From: Ga0077530 sp046293075
GTDB lineage: Bacteria > Pseudomonadota > Alphaproteobacteria > Rhizobiales > Hyphomicrobiaceae
Length of the DNA: 64,000 nt
Assembly (NCBI GenBank): GCA_046293075.1
Contig: JBKBPL010000023.1
Location: forward strand, 4,158-68,157
Direction: 5' to 3'
This document shows, piece by piece, positions 54,787 to 63,947 of the stretch. How positions within the stretch are numbered: position 1 is the first letter of the stretch; the number at the start of each line of letters is the position of its first letter. Both the position numbers and the translations under genes were made by a program. The notes under the pieces were generated by a model. It did no database searches. It was not told the DNA's origin and worked only from the letters and a program-made list of their open reading frames with translations.

Positions 54787-56229
54787 TCAGAGGCCGCCCA
54801 TCAGCATGTACTTCATCTCGACGAAGCCATCGATGCCGTGGCTCGAGCCCTCGCGGCCGAGACCCGATTCCTTGACGCCGCCGAACGGCGCGACCTCAGT
54901 CGAGATGATGCCCTCGTTGATGCCGACCATGCCGTACTCGAGGCCTTCCGCGACGCGCCACACGCGGCCGACATCGCGCGCATAGAAGTAGCAGGCGAGG
55001 CCGAATTCGGTGTCGTTGGCCATGGCGATGCCCTCCTCCTCGGTCTTGAACTTGAAGACCGGGGCGACGGGTCCGAACGTCTCCTCGCGCGCACACTTCA
55101 TGTCGGGCGTGACATTTGCGAGCACGGTCGGCTCGAAGAAGGTGCCGCCGAGCTTGTGGCGCTTGCCGCCCGTGATGATCTTGGCGCCCTTCGCGACAGC
55201 ATCGGCGATGTGCTCCTCGACCTTCTCGATGGCGGCCTTGTTGATGAGCGGGCCCTGCATGACGCCCGTCTCCGTGCCGTCGCCGACTTTCATGGTCTGC
55301 GCCGCCTTGGCGAGCTTGTTGACGAACTCGTCATAGACCTTCTCCTGCACGAGCAGGCGGTTGGCGCAGACGCAGGTCTGGCCGGCATTGCGGTACTTTG
55401 ACGCCATGGCACCCTCGACGGCCTTGTCGATGTCGGCGTCATCGAAGACGAGGAACGGCGCATTGCCGCCAAGCTCGAGCTCGACCTTCTTGATGGTCGA
55501 GGCCGACTGCGCCATCAGCACCTTGCCGATCTCCGTCGAGCCGGTGAACGTGATGCCGCGCACCTTGGGGCTCGTCGTCAGCTCCTTGCCGATCTCCGCG
55601 GACCTGCCCGTGATGACGTTGAACACGCCGGGCGGAATGCCGGCCTGCCGCGCCAGCTCGGCCAGGGCCAGCGCGGTGAGCGGCGTCTCCGTCGCGGGCT
55701 TGCACACGACCGTGCAGCCTGCGGCAAGGGCGGGCGAGACTTTGCGCGTGATCATCGCGTGCGGGAAATTCCAGGGCGTGATGGCGCCGATGACGCCGAG
55801 CGGCTGCTTGATGACGACGATGCGGCTCCCTTGCTTGAAGGTCGGGATGGTCTCGCCGTAGATGCGCTTGGCTTCCTCAGCATAGAACTCGGTGAACGAG
55901 GCGCCGTAGAGGATCTCGCCGCGCGCCTCGGGGAGGGGCTTGCCCTGCTCGCTGGTCAGCAGCAGCGCCAGCTCGTCGGCGTGTGCGACCTGGAGATCGA
56001 ACCACTTGCGCAGGATGGCAGAGCGTTCCTTGGCGAGCAGCTTGCTCCAGGCTGGAAACGCTTTCTCGGCCGCGTCGATGGCCTCTTTCGTCTCGGCGGC
56101 GCCGAGGCGCGGGACCTTGGCGATTTCCTCGCCGGTCGCGGGGTTGGTGACGGGGATCTCGGGCGTGCCGACCCATTTGCCGTCGATGAAGCACTGCGTC
56201 TTCAGGAGTGTGATGACTTTCTTGTCCAT
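54787..56229 (-). CDS. gabD: Succinate-semialdehyde dehydrogenase (NAD(P)-dependent)
   Basis: A 480-residue aldehyde dehydrogenase. GAITPWNFPHAM holds the Asn, KPATETPLTALALAELARQAG the cofactor region, ELGGNAPFLVFDDAD the catalytic Glu, and NAGQTCVCANRLLVQ the catalytic Cys. The GabD-like text VGINEGIISTEVAPFGGVKESGLGREG supports SSADH rather than a broad aldehyde enzyme. It oxidises succinate semialdehyde to succinate. AGGAGG precedes the ATG. It lies upstream of the aminotransferase on the same strand, separated by the hairpin repeat. Confidence 0.95.
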   Translation of the reverse strand: MDKKVITLLKTQCFIDGKWVGTPEIPVTNPATGEEIAKVPRLGAAETKEAIDAAEKAFPAWSKLLAKERSAILRKWFDLQVAHADELALLLTSEQGKPLPEARGEILYGASFTEFYAEEAKRIYGETIPTFKQGSRIVVIKQPLGVIGAITPWNFPHAMITRKVSPALAAGCTVVCKPATETPLTALALAELARQAGIPPGVFNVITGRSAEIGKELTTSPKVRGITFTGSTEIGKVLMAQSASTIKKVELELGGNAPFLVFDDADIDKAVEGAMASKYRNAGQTCVCANRLLVQEKVYDEFVNKLAKAAQTMKVGDGTETGVMQGPLINKAAIEKVEEHIADAVAKGAKIITGGKRHKLGGTFFEPTVLANVTPDMKCAREETFGPVAPVFKFKTEEEGIAMANDTEFGLACYFYARDVGRVWRVAEGLEYGMVGINEGIISTEVAPFGGVKESGLGREGSSHGIDGFVEMKYMLMGGL

Positions 56230-56363
56230 GGGGTCCTCCTGGGAGATGGGTTTGATGGGTGCGCCTGCCTTGGCCCGGAATAGGGACCCGGTGGGCGTCT
56301 TCGAGGAGGATCATAGCGCCTCGGGCGGGCGCTGGCGCCCTTGTTTTTCGAGAAGCTTGCCAA

Positions 56364-57125
56364 TCACCCATTGCGGGCGAGTGCCACCACATCACCGGGA
56401 TTGCGCACGCGCTTAAGCATGTCGACGAGCCGGCCGCGGACCTCCGGCAAGGCCTCGCCGCGCGGGGCAAGGATCCGGGTTTCCAGGAAATGGCCGGTAA
56501 GCGCGAAGCCGGCGGCGAGATCGCCTGGCGAAACAACCCCCTGATGGCGCCCGCGCAGGAAGGGCGGCAGCGTCAGCAGCCGGTCGCGGTAAGGCTCCCC
56601 CGCCGAAGCCGAGACCGCGCGGCCGCTCTTCGGCGAGACGTAGATCAGATCGTCGTTGCGGCCGGTCGCAGCGCACGCCGTGAGATCGAGACCGAACCCC
56701 AGCTCCTCGAGCAAGGCCAGCTCCCAGCGGACGAGCAGTGCCGGCCAGACGTCAGGCGCATCGAGAAAGCCCAGTACGAACAGGCTCACCTCGTAGAGGC
56801 TCGGATGGGGATCGCGCTCGGGGAGCAGGCGGGCGAGCGCAGTCAGCGTCGCGAGCCCGGCGAGGGGCATGGGGTGATCCATGACCTCGGCGGCATAAGC
56901 ACGGCGCGTCTCGATGGCCATGTGGCCGAGGTGTTCGGCGAGACGGCCCTTCCACGTCACCTCGACGTGGTTGCCGGCCTGGAGAATGGGGCGCATGCGC
57001 CGCGAGCGCCCGCCGTGGACAAGCCCGAGATGGCGGCCATGGGCGCGCGTCAGCAACTCGACGACACTCGCGGTCTCGCCGTGCGGCCGCACGCCCAGGA
57101 TGATGCCCTCGTCGGTCCAGTCCAT
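56364..57125 (-). CDS. recO: DNA repair protein RecO
   Basis: A 253-residue protein. It opens with DWTDEGIILGVRPHGETASVVELLTRAHGRHLGLV, the OB-fold of RecO, then a helical part with a Cys (CAATGRND) where zinc-binding Cys occur in other species; the typical four-Cys set is not complete, as in many alphaproteobacteria. RecO helps RecR and RecF load RecA onto gapped DNA. It follows era in the same direction, after 190 bases. Confidence 0.93.
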   Translation of the reverse strand: MDWTDEGIILGVRPHGETASVVELLTRAHGRHLGLVHGGRSRRMRPILQAGNHVEVTWKGRLAEHLGHMAIETRRAYAAEVMDHPMPLAGLATLTALARLLPERDPHPSLYEVSLFVLGFLDAPDVWPALLVRWELALLEELGFGLDLTACAATGRNDDLIYVSPKSGRAVSASAGEPYRDRLLTLPPFLRGRHQGVVSPGDLAAGFALTGHFLETRILAPRGEALPEVRGRLVDMLKRVRNPGDVVALARNG

Positions 57126-57315
57126 CGCGGTGAACTATATCAGGAGTCGGACGTCTCGAGACAGCCGTGCCGGCGTCGGATTCTGGCGCCGGTTCAGTAA
57201 ACTGCCGTCGCCAGCTGCCCTTCGTTCGACAATGGCCGGCGGTCAAACGCAGCCCGCACGGTGCAACGTGCATCCACGCCAGCGCGCAGCGCCGGCCTCG
57301 CGCTTATCCTGCGAA

Positions 57316-58260
57316 CTATTCCTTGGGGAAGTCGAGCCCCATGCCGCGATAGCGTTCGGGATCATCGCCCCAGTCTTCCTGCACCTTCACGTGCAGGAAG
57401 AGATGCACCGGCCGCTCGAGCAGGGCGGCGAGCTCCTTGCGCGCGCGCATGGAGATATCCTTGATGGTGCGGCCGCCTTCACCAAGCACAATGCTGCGCT
57501 GGCTCTCGCGCTCGACAAAGATCGTCTGCTCGATGCGCACGGAACCATCCTTGCGGTCCTGCCAGGCCGTGGTCTCGACGGTTGCCGAATAGGGGAGCTC
57601 CTGGTGCAGGCGCTCGTACAACTTTTCGCGCGTGATCTCCGCCGCGAGCTGGCGCTCGGGAATGTCGGAGAGGTCATCGGCGGGGAAATGCCACGGGCCC
57701 TCGGGCACATGCGCTGCAAGATGCGCCTTCAGATCCTCGACGCCGCTGCCGGTCAGGGCCGAGACCATGAAGGTCGCTGAGAAATCCAGCCGCGCGTTGA
57801 GGTCTGCAGCGAGCGCGAGAAGCTGCTCCTTCTTCACGCGGTCGATCTTGTTGAGGACGAGCACGCGCGGCCGCGCGACGGCTGCGAGCTGGCGCAGGAT
57901 GCGGGCCACATCGTCGTTCACGCCCTTCTGCGCGTCGACGAGCAGCACCACCAGGTCGGCATCCGCAGCCGCGGCGGTTGCGGCATCGACCATGGCCCGG
58001 TCGAGGCGACGACGGGGGGCGAAGATGCCCGGTGTGTCGATGAAGACGAGCTGGCTGGCGCCGACGAGCGCGATGCCGCGCACCGGCACGCGCGTCGTCT
58101 GCACCTTGTGTGAGACGATGGTGACTTTGGCCCCGACGAGCGCATTGACAAGCGTGGACTTGCCGGCGTTCGGCGCGCCGATGACGGCGATGAAGCCGCA
58201 GCGCGCCGGACCGCTGCTCTCGGCGGGGGCCGTCGGGCTGCGCGGGCTCGCCCTAGTCAT
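57316..58260 (-). CDS. era: GTPase Era
   Basis: A 314-residue GTPase of 16S rRNA and 30S maturation. G1 is IGAPNAGKSTLVN, G2 TTR, G3 DTPGI, and G4 NKID; the KH domain follows with KLYERLHQELPYSA, FVERESQRSIVLGEGGRTIKDIS and a C-terminal HLFLHVKVQEDW. The N-terminus has 20 extra residues. Its ATG at 58260 lies inside the end of rnc (8-base overlap), which fixes the start and gives coupling. Confidence 0.96.
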   Translation of the reverse strand: MTRASPRSPTAPAESSGPARCGFIAVIGAPNAGKSTLVNALVGAKVTIVSHKVQTTRVPVRGIALVGASQLVFIDTPGIFAPRRRLDRAMVDAATAAAADADLVVLLVDAQKGVNDDVARILRQLAAVARPRVLVLNKIDRVKKEQLLALAADLNARLDFSATFMVSALTGSGVEDLKAHLAAHVPEGPWHFPADDLSDIPERQLAAEITREKLYERLHQELPYSATVETTAWQDRKDGSVRIEQTIFVERESQRSIVLGEGGRTIKDISMRARKELAALLERPVHLFLHVKVQEDWGDDPERYRGMGLDFPKE

Positions 58261-58999
58261 GGGTCTCTGGCGCGGCATCGGTGGGCCACACGCCCTTGGC
58301 GCGCAGGAGCGCCGTGGCTGCGGCCTGCTCGGCGGCCCGCTTGCTGGCGCCGACGCCCACTGCGGGGCTGTGGCGGCCGACGCGGACTTGGGCTGTGAAG
58401 CGGGGGGCGTGGTCGGGACCAACGCGGCCGACCTCGATGTACTCCGGCAAGGGGAGGCCTTGGCCCTGCGCCCATTCCTGTAGCGCCGATTTGGGGTCGG
58501 CGACGGCGCGAGGCGCGCTGACGATGAGTGGCATCCACAGGCGGCGAACCGCGTCGCGCGCGACGTCGAAGCCCGCTTCGACGAACATGGCGCCGAGCAG
58601 TGCCTCGCAGGCATCGGCAAGGATGGTGTCCTTCTCGCGTCCGCCGCTATCGGCCTCCGAGGCTGAAAGGATGAGCACGGGGCCGAGCGCGAGGTTGCGG
58701 GCGACGCGGGCGCACGCCTCGCGACGAACGAGGCGATTGAAGCGGCGGGCAAGCTCGCCTTCAGTCGCGTCGGGATCCATCTCGACGAGGAGCTCGGCAA
58801 TGGCGAGGGCAAGCACGCGGTCGCCGAGGAACTCGAGACGCTCGTTGTCGTCGCTCTTTTCGCGCTGGGAGCGCACGCTGGCGTGCGTCAGGGCGCGCCT
58901 GAGCAGCGGGCGGCTCTTGAACTTGTAGCCGAGCGCCTTTTCAAGCGATGCCGTCTTCAGCTTCTCCGCGGGCTTCTTGGCCGCCGGCGACTTGCTCAC
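58253..58999 (-). CDS. rnc: Ribonuclease III
   Basis: A 248-residue endonuclease that processes rRNA and other double-stranded RNA. NERLEFLGDRVLALAIAELL is the RNase III signature with the catalytic Glu/Asp, and the second acidic set is KDTILADACEALLGAMFVEAG; a dsRNA-binding domain ends the protein (ASKRAAEQAAATALL). A GTG start is used, preceded by a weak ribosome site. It overlaps era and follows lepB. Confidence 0.96.
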   Translation of the reverse strand: MSKSPAAKKPAEKLKTASLEKALGYKFKSRPLLRRALTHASVRSQREKSDDNERLEFLGDRVLALAIAELLVEMDPDATEGELARRFNRLVRREACARVARNLALGPVLILSASEADSGGREKDTILADACEALLGAMFVEAGFDVARDAVRRLWMPLIVSAPRAVADPKSALQEWAQGQGLPLPEYIEVGRVGPDHAPRFTAQVRVGRHSPAVGVGASKRAAEQAAATALLRAKGVWPTDAAPETHD

Positions 59000-59132
59000 G
59001 GTGCGCGCCCTCCGCCGGCCAACCCGCGCGTGGCGGGCTGCGCATGCGCACAGGCAGACCCCGGCCTCTTCAGCACGCGGGCCAAAGGCAGGGGCGGATG
59101 CTCAAGCGCATCACTCAAAAGACTTTGCCTCG

Positions 59133-59906
59133 TTAGCGAACCAATCTGAAAATTCGGCTCCAGCGCACGTCGAAGGGCCATGTCCACGGGCGCGTCAGCT
59201 CGAACCGGCCCGGTTCATCGACGGCCGCGGAAAAGAAAATGATATCTGCCCGCCCGATGAAATTCTCAAGGGGCACATAACCTACACCATAGCGGGGCGA
59301 TTGGTCACGACTGTCCGTCGAGTTGTCGCGATTGTCGCCCATCATGAAATAATGACCTTCCGGCACCTTGTACGGACCGACATTGTCGTATTCGCCATTC
59401 GGCCGGGCATCGAGCACATAGTATTTGACGCCCTCCGGCAGCGTCTCCTCGTACCGCGGGATGCGCCGCTCGCGGCCGTCCTCCCCGACCTGTACGAAAT
59501 CGTCGACGCGGCGGCGCGGCACCTCTTTGCCGTTGATGAACAGCACACCGCTGCGCACCAGGATCTCGTCGCCGGGGAGCCCGATCACCCGCTTGATGTA
59601 GTCGGTCGAATTGTCGCGCGGCAGCTTGAAGACGGCGACGTCCCCGCGCTTGGGGCTTGCCCCCCAGATGCGTCCGGAAAAGAGGTTCGGACTGAACGGC
59701 AGCGAATGCTTGGAATAGCCGTACGAAAGCTTCGAGACGAAGAGGTAGTCGCCGATCAGCAGCGTGGACTGCATCGAGCCCGAGGGGATATTGAACGGCT
59801 GATAGAAGAAGACGCGCACGACGAAGGCAATGATCAGCGCATGCACGAAGATGCTGATCATGTCGCGGAAGCCGCCGGCCTGGGATTTCTGCGTGCCTGA
59901 TTTCAA
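59133..59906 (-). CDS. lepB: Signal peptidase I
   Basis: A 257-residue membrane protease that removes signal peptides. One N-terminal helix (ISIFVHALIIAFVVRVFFY) is followed by catalytic Ser in PSGSMQSTLLIGD and Lys in DYIKRVIGLPGD; box E is GHYFMMGDNRDNSTDSR. The frame starts with TTG at 59906 (GGGAG upstream); an ATG at residue 16 would cut into the helix. The usual alphaproteobacterial neighbours acpS or pdxJ are not directly upstream. Confidence 0.95.
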   Translation of the reverse strand: MKSGTQKSQAGGFRDMISIFVHALIIAFVVRVFFYQPFNIPSGSMQSTLLIGDYLFVSKLSYGYSKHSLPFSPNLFSGRIWGASPKRGDVAVFKLPRDNSTDYIKRVIGLPGDEILVRSGVLFINGKEVPRRRVDDFVQVGEDGRERRIPRYEETLPEGVKYYVLDARPNGEYDNVGPYKVPEGHYFMMGDNRDNSTDSRDQSPRYGVGYVPLENFIGRADIIFFSAAVDEPGRFELTRPWTWPFDVRWSRIFRLVR

Positions 59907-60393
59907 ATCGTTATGCTCCCGCGCATCAGGATCGGGCGGCAGGCCGCGTCGGCGACCCGACCTGCAATGGCGTTTGGCGCCTCACGAGTGTCTTGCGCAT
60001 ACGACGCGTGCCGGAACACGCACTTACCCCCACCGGCGTTCCCACCGACCGGGCATCGCTGCCGGCGGCCGGCTCGCGAGCACCCTCGTGCCGGTCCATC
60101 CGAGAGCCCTATAGCCGTTCCACGGGGGCCGCGCAATTGACAGGGGGCCTCACCTCGCCGGGATGCGAGCTGCGTTGGGACAGGGTCGGCCAACGCGTCG
60201 GCTGATGGCGCCTACACATGCCTGCAACAAATTGCGCGTTGATGCGGGTGATGCCGCATCATTGATTGAGGGTCGGCATTGAAGCCTCAGCGCAGGGCGG
60301 CGGACACCCGACGTGATGCCCTTCTGCTGAGCGTCGCGCCGCGGCCAGAGTGGTTCGGGGAAGGTGGAGGGGCCCTACCGGGCCTGGAAGATC
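59907..60393. other. Intergenic region upstream of lepB and cytidylyltransferase
   Basis: 487 bases without a supported gene. Short frames on both strands are rich in Arg, Pro and Ala and have no ribosome sites. It should hold divergent promoters for lepB and the cytidylyltransferase. A small stem GATGCGG/CCGCATC lies at 60241-60260. Nothing else stands out. Confidence 0.4.
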
Positions 60394-61149
60394 ATGACAA
60401 AGCTCGTCTACGCATTCGTTCCGGCCCGGTCAGGCTCCAAGGGCTTGGCTGACAAGAATATTCGTCCGATTGGGGGCCACCCTCTTTTGGCATATGCGAT
60501 CGCCTTCGGGCAGGCCCTCGGCATCGATCGCGTGATTGTGTCCACGGATTCCGAGCACTACGCAAAGATCGCACGGCATTATGGGGCCGAGTGCCCGTAC
60601 CTGCGCGGCGCTGAGGCCAGCTCCGACACCGCCATGGAAGAAGCCATTCTCGCGGACATGGAGGCGAACCTGCCCCGCTACGGGATTCCGATGCCGGATA
60701 TTTGGCTGCGCCTCAAGCCGACCAATCCGTTCCGACGCGTCGATCATGCCCTGCAGGCCATTGAGATCCTGAAGAACCGGCCGGAGGTCGACTCCGTTCG
60801 CCATGTCAGCCCCTCAGAAACCCGGCTCTGCCGGATCAATGACCAGGGCTACCTTGAGCCGCTGCTCTCCGGGTGGCCGCAGGGGCGATCGGTCATCCGC
60901 CGAACGGAGTTCCCCAAAGCCTACCAGGTGTTCAATCTGGATGTGCTCCGGCACGCGAACCTGGCAAAGTTCGGGTCGGGCTACATGGGCAAGGCCATTG
61001 TGCCGATCATCGGCGAAGCCATTACGGGCCTCGATATCAATGATGCGGATGACTTTGAGCTTGTTAAAGCGCTGATCGAGATGCGCCCGCGCCCGGAGAT
61101 CGTTGCCCGCCACATCGTTGAACCGCAAGTCGCCCCTTATGCGGGTTGA
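60394..61149 (+). CDS. CMP-nonulosonate (acylneuraminate-type) cytidylyltransferase
   Basis: A 251-residue enzyme. FVPARSGSKGLADKNIRPIGGHPLLAY is the CTP-binding opening of the NeuA/PseF/LegF family, VSTDSEHYAKIA follows, and LRLKPTNPFR gives the substrate-side motif. It would activate sialic, legionaminic or pseudaminic acid with CTP for surface glycans. I chose the ATG at 60394; ten earlier codons are open. No genes for nonulosonate synthesis are visible, and the facing gene ends eight bases away. Confidence 0.88.
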   Translation: MTKLVYAFVPARSGSKGLADKNIRPIGGHPLLAYAIAFGQALGIDRVIVSTDSEHYAKIARHYGAECPYLRGAEASSDTAMEEAILADMEANLPRYGIPMPDIWLRLKPTNPFRRVDHALQAIEILKNRPEVDSVRHVSPSETRLCRINDQGYLEPLLSGWPQGRSVIRRTEFPKAYQVFNLDVLRHANLAKFGSGYMGKAIVPIIGEAITGLDINDADDFELVKALIEMRPRPEIVARHIVEPQVAPYAG

Positions 61150-61156
61150 GGGGGCC

Positions 61157-61858
61157 TCAGGCGGCTGCCGCCATCGTCGACCACCGTGGCAGGCCCGTAT
61201 CCGCCGCGAATGCCTCCTCCACGGCATATACGGGAAGCCCCTGCCGGCGGATGCGCGCAAGAACGGCGCGATCGCCATCGACGTGCTTGCGCTTGTAGGA
61301 AAGGGGGCTGAACGAACAGCCGTCGGAGCGGAATGACACGCCGGAGAGGGCGACGCTGCCGGCGCCCATGCCCAGGCAAAACATAACCGCCTGAAAGCCC
61401 ATTGAGGGCCGGTACCTCTTCAGCAGGAACGCCGCGCGAGTGCCGAGGACGGTGTTCTGAAGCATCGATCTCTGGACGGCCGTAGCAATCAGCATGTCGT
61501 CGAAGCGATAATTGACTGCCTTCAAGAGCGCCAATTGATCTTTGCACGCGGCATCCTGTTCGGCCATGAGGACCAGGAGACCCGTCTGTCGGTCCCGCAG
61601 CGCCTCCAGCTTCATGAGGTCGACGTCTCGTCCCTTGGACATGTTCGTCCGCATGAAGGTGATATGCGGCTTGTGGATGCCGTAGGCCTCGAGCGGGATT
61701 TGCGAGGCGTTTGCAGTGGCTATGGTCGCCTTGTGGAGAAGTCTCTCCGGAATCACCGGATCGGGGGCCGCGCCGAACACAAAGGCTTCACCCCTTATGG
61801 CGGGAAGCTTGAGCTCGTGCTCGAACAATGCGCCCCACGACAACCGCACGCTATACAT
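61157..61858 (-). CDS. Unknown protein, possibly sialyltransferase-like
   Basis: A 233-residue soluble protein I cannot place. Residues 24-37 (EAFVFGAAPDPVIP) resemble the 'vvv.GnGPSl' start of sialyltransferase-like and MAF/DUF115 proteins. Around 160-183, CLGMGAGSVALSGVSFRSDGCSF resembles their 'lG...iyl.GvdF...gH' motif. THE gene faces the CMP-nonulosonate cytidylyltransferase with eight bases between stops. A transferase using its product is plausible but only an inference from weak patterns. Confidence 0.5.
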   Translation of the reverse strand: MYSVRLSWGALFEHELKLPAIRGEAFVFGAAPDPVIPERLLHKATIATANASQIPLEAYGIHKPHITFMRTNMSKGRDVDLMKLEALRDRQTGLLVLMAEQDAACKDQLALLKAVNYRFDDMLIATAVQRSMLQNTVLGTRAAFLLKRYRPSMGFQAVMFCLGMGAGSVALSGVSFRSDGCSFSPLSYKRKHVDGDRAVLARIRRQGLPVYAVEEAFAADTGLPRWSTMAAAA

Positions 61859-62494
61859 GGCCCTTCTCCCCCGCCCCCCAGCAAGCCGAAGTCTGCACTT
61901 CTATTCGTCTGCTGGCGCAACGCCCGACCACTTGCGATCTGATCAATAGATACGTCGCCGCAACGTCACAGGCAACGCGGCGGACGGGGGGCTGGGTTGA
62001 GTGGTCGCAGACGGCGATCCGCAAGCGCACCGTTCGAAGCCGAGCAGCGAGGCACACGGTGCGCAGCGCATCATCCCCCGACGCGGGCTTCGTCAAGCGC
62101 ATGAACGTTGGGAGACATCAGGGGCCGCGCAACCCCGCGACGTCCGTGGAGGCCATGGCCCACAATGTCTGTGCCACGGGGGCACATGCCGGCGACGCGC
62201 GCCTGGATCAGATGAGCTCCCATCGGACCCGTGACCCAGAAACACATTGGTGAGGGATGATCGCCGAGCAGCGCGCCCCGTGGCACGATGAGGCCCACGA
62301 TAGGAAGCAGTGCGCGCGCGGGTGATAGGGCTGGGGCTCCCGCTATTGAGGCTGCGGGTGACCCGCCGGCCGCGCGTGTCCGCTGCAGTGCCAATGCATG
62401 CGCGTCTTATTGGATGAATATCGAGCTGGCTGCCGGCGCAGCCGGTTGCAACCCTGCCCAATGCAACTGAAATGACGAGGAACGTTCCGGACGG
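61859..62494. other. Intergenic region upstream of the unknown gene, near tRNA-Tyr
   Basis: 636 bases without a supported gene. Frames of 77 to 147 codons exist but have no ribosome sites and atypical composition. It may hold the promoter of the unknown gene and the tail of the tRNA-Tyr transcript. I found no repeat, integrase or attachment site. Confidence 0.4.
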
Positions 62495-62579
62495 TGGTGG
62501 AGGGGGTTGGATTCGAACCAACGTAGGCGAAGCCAACGGATTTACAGTCCGTCCCCTTTAGCCACTCGGGCACCCCTCC
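62495..62579 (-). tRNA. tRNA-Tyr (GTA)
   Basis: Acceptor GGAGGGG pairs with CCCCTCC; the anticodon loop CTGTAAA reads Tyr. The long variable arm (about 13 bases) is typical of bacterial tRNA-Tyr, the T loop GTTCGAA is normal, and CCA is encoded at the 3' end (62495-62497). Total 85 bases. Confidence 0.96.
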
Positions 62580-62717
62580 ACGCGCAGCAACAGGCAGCAA
62601 AACCGCTGAAGGAGGCAGAGCCTCCCGGCCTCGTTCCGTGCTGGAAGCCCGCCTTATCGGGGGCGCGGCCCGCCGTGTCAATGCCTATCAGCCGCTGGCC
62701 AGGCGCGGGCGGGCGGA

Positions 62718-63947
62718 TCAGCCCGTGGCCTTGTCGCGGAGCGGCACCACATTGTGCATGGATGCCGCACCCTGCGCGAGGAAACGCTTGATGTTCCGCG
62801 CCGCCTGGCGGATGCGATGCTCGTTCTCGACGATGGCAATGCGGACATACCCCTCGCCATGCTCGCCGAAGCCGATGCCCGGGGCGACGGCGACCTCCGC
62901 CTTCTCGACCAGCAATTTCGAGAACTCGAGGCTCCCAACCTCCTTGAAAGCCTCCGGGATCGGTACCCAGGCAAACATCGAGGCCTCGGGCGGGGTAAAG
63001 CTCCAGCCCGCATTGGCAAAACTCTCGACCAGCACGTCCCGGCGCCGCTTGTAGGTCGCGCGCATCTCATGGATGCAGTCGTCGGGGCCGTTGAGGGCTG
63101 CTGCGGCGGCGACCTGGATCGGCGTGTAAGCGCCGTAGTCGAGGTAGCTTTTCACCCGTGCCAGGGCGGCCAGCAGCCGCTCGTTGCCGACCGCGAAGCC
63201 CATGCGCCAGCCGGCCATGGAGAACGTCTTCGACATCGAGGTGAACTCGACCGCGACATCCATCGCCCCCGGCACCTGGAGAAGCGAGGGGGGCGGGTTC
63301 CGGTCGTCGAAGTAGACCTCCGCATAGGCGAGGTCCGACAGGAGAAGCAGCTCGTTCTGCTTCGCGAACTGAACGAGCTCGCGATAGAAATCGAGGGTTG
63401 CGACGTGTGCCGTGGGGTTCGCCGGGTAGCACACGACGAGTGCGATCGGCTTCGGGATCGAGTGCTTGACCGCCCGCTCGAGCGCCGGGAAGAACGCCGG
63501 GGTCGGCGCGGCCGGTACCGAGCGGATGACGCCCCCGGCCATCAGGAAACCGAAGGCATGGATCGGGTAGCTCGGGTTGGGCACGATCACCACGTCGCCC
63601 GGCGCGGTGATCGCCTGGGCCATGTTGGCAAAGCCCTCCTTGGAGCCGAGCGTGGCGACGACCTGCGTCGCCGGGTTCAGCTTCACGCCGAAGCGGCGGC
63701 CATAGTAGGCCGCCTGGGCTTTGAGCAGGCCCGGGATCCCCTTGGAGGCCGAATAGCGGTTGGTCCGGGGCTTACCCACGGTCTCGACAAGCTTTTCGGT
63801 GATGTGGCGGGGCGTCGGCAGGTCGGGATTGCCCATGCCGAGGTCGATGATATCGGCGCCGCGGGCGCGGGCCTGGGCCTTGAGCCGGTTCACTTCCGCA
63901 AAGACGTAGGGCGGGAGGCGCTTGATGCGATGGAATTCCTCGATCAC
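62718..63947 (-). CDS. Class I/II aminotransferase (alanine/LL-DAP aminotransferase-like)
   Basis: A 409-residue PLP enzyme of fold type I. It begins FHRIKRLPPYVFAEVNRLKAQARARGADIIDLGMGNPDLPTP; NPSYPIHAFGFLMAG and VVCYPANPTAHVA are typical, and the PLP Lys lies in TSMSKTFSMAGWRMGF. It closely resembles alaC-type alanine aminotransferases and LL-diaminopimelate aminotransferase-like enzymes of alphaproteobacteria, which often precede homoserine dehydrogenase. The gene start is near the window edge, so upstream neighbours are not seen. Confidence 0.92.
   Translation of the reverse strand: MIEEFHRIKRLPPYVFAEVNRLKAQARARGADIIDLGMGNPDLPTPRHITEKLVETVGKPRTNRYSASKGIPGLLKAQAAYYGRRFGVKLNPATQVVATLGSKEGFANMAQAITAPGDVVIVPNPSYPIHAFGFLMAGGVIRSVPAAPTPAFFPALERAVKHSIPKPIALVVCYPANPTAHVATLDFYRELVQFAKQNELLLLSDLAYAEVYFDDRNPPPSLLQVPGAMDVAVEFTSMSKTFSMAGWRMGFAVGNERLLAALARVKSYLDYGAYTPIQVAAAAALNGPDDCIHEMRATYKRRRDVLVESFANAGWSFTPPEASMFAWVPIPEAFKEVGSLEFSKLLVEKAEVAVAPGIGFGEHGEGYVRIAIVENEHRIRQAARNIKRFLAQGAASMHNVVPLRDKATG

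Noticed and set aside
59903..60193. 96-codon minus-strand frame upstream of lepB
   Set aside because: Arg/Pro/Gly-rich, no ribosome site, no recognisable motif; counted as non-coding.
62093..62536. 147-codon minus-strand frame near tRNA-Tyr
   Set aside because: It runs into the tRNA gene and has skewed composition, so it is not a gene.
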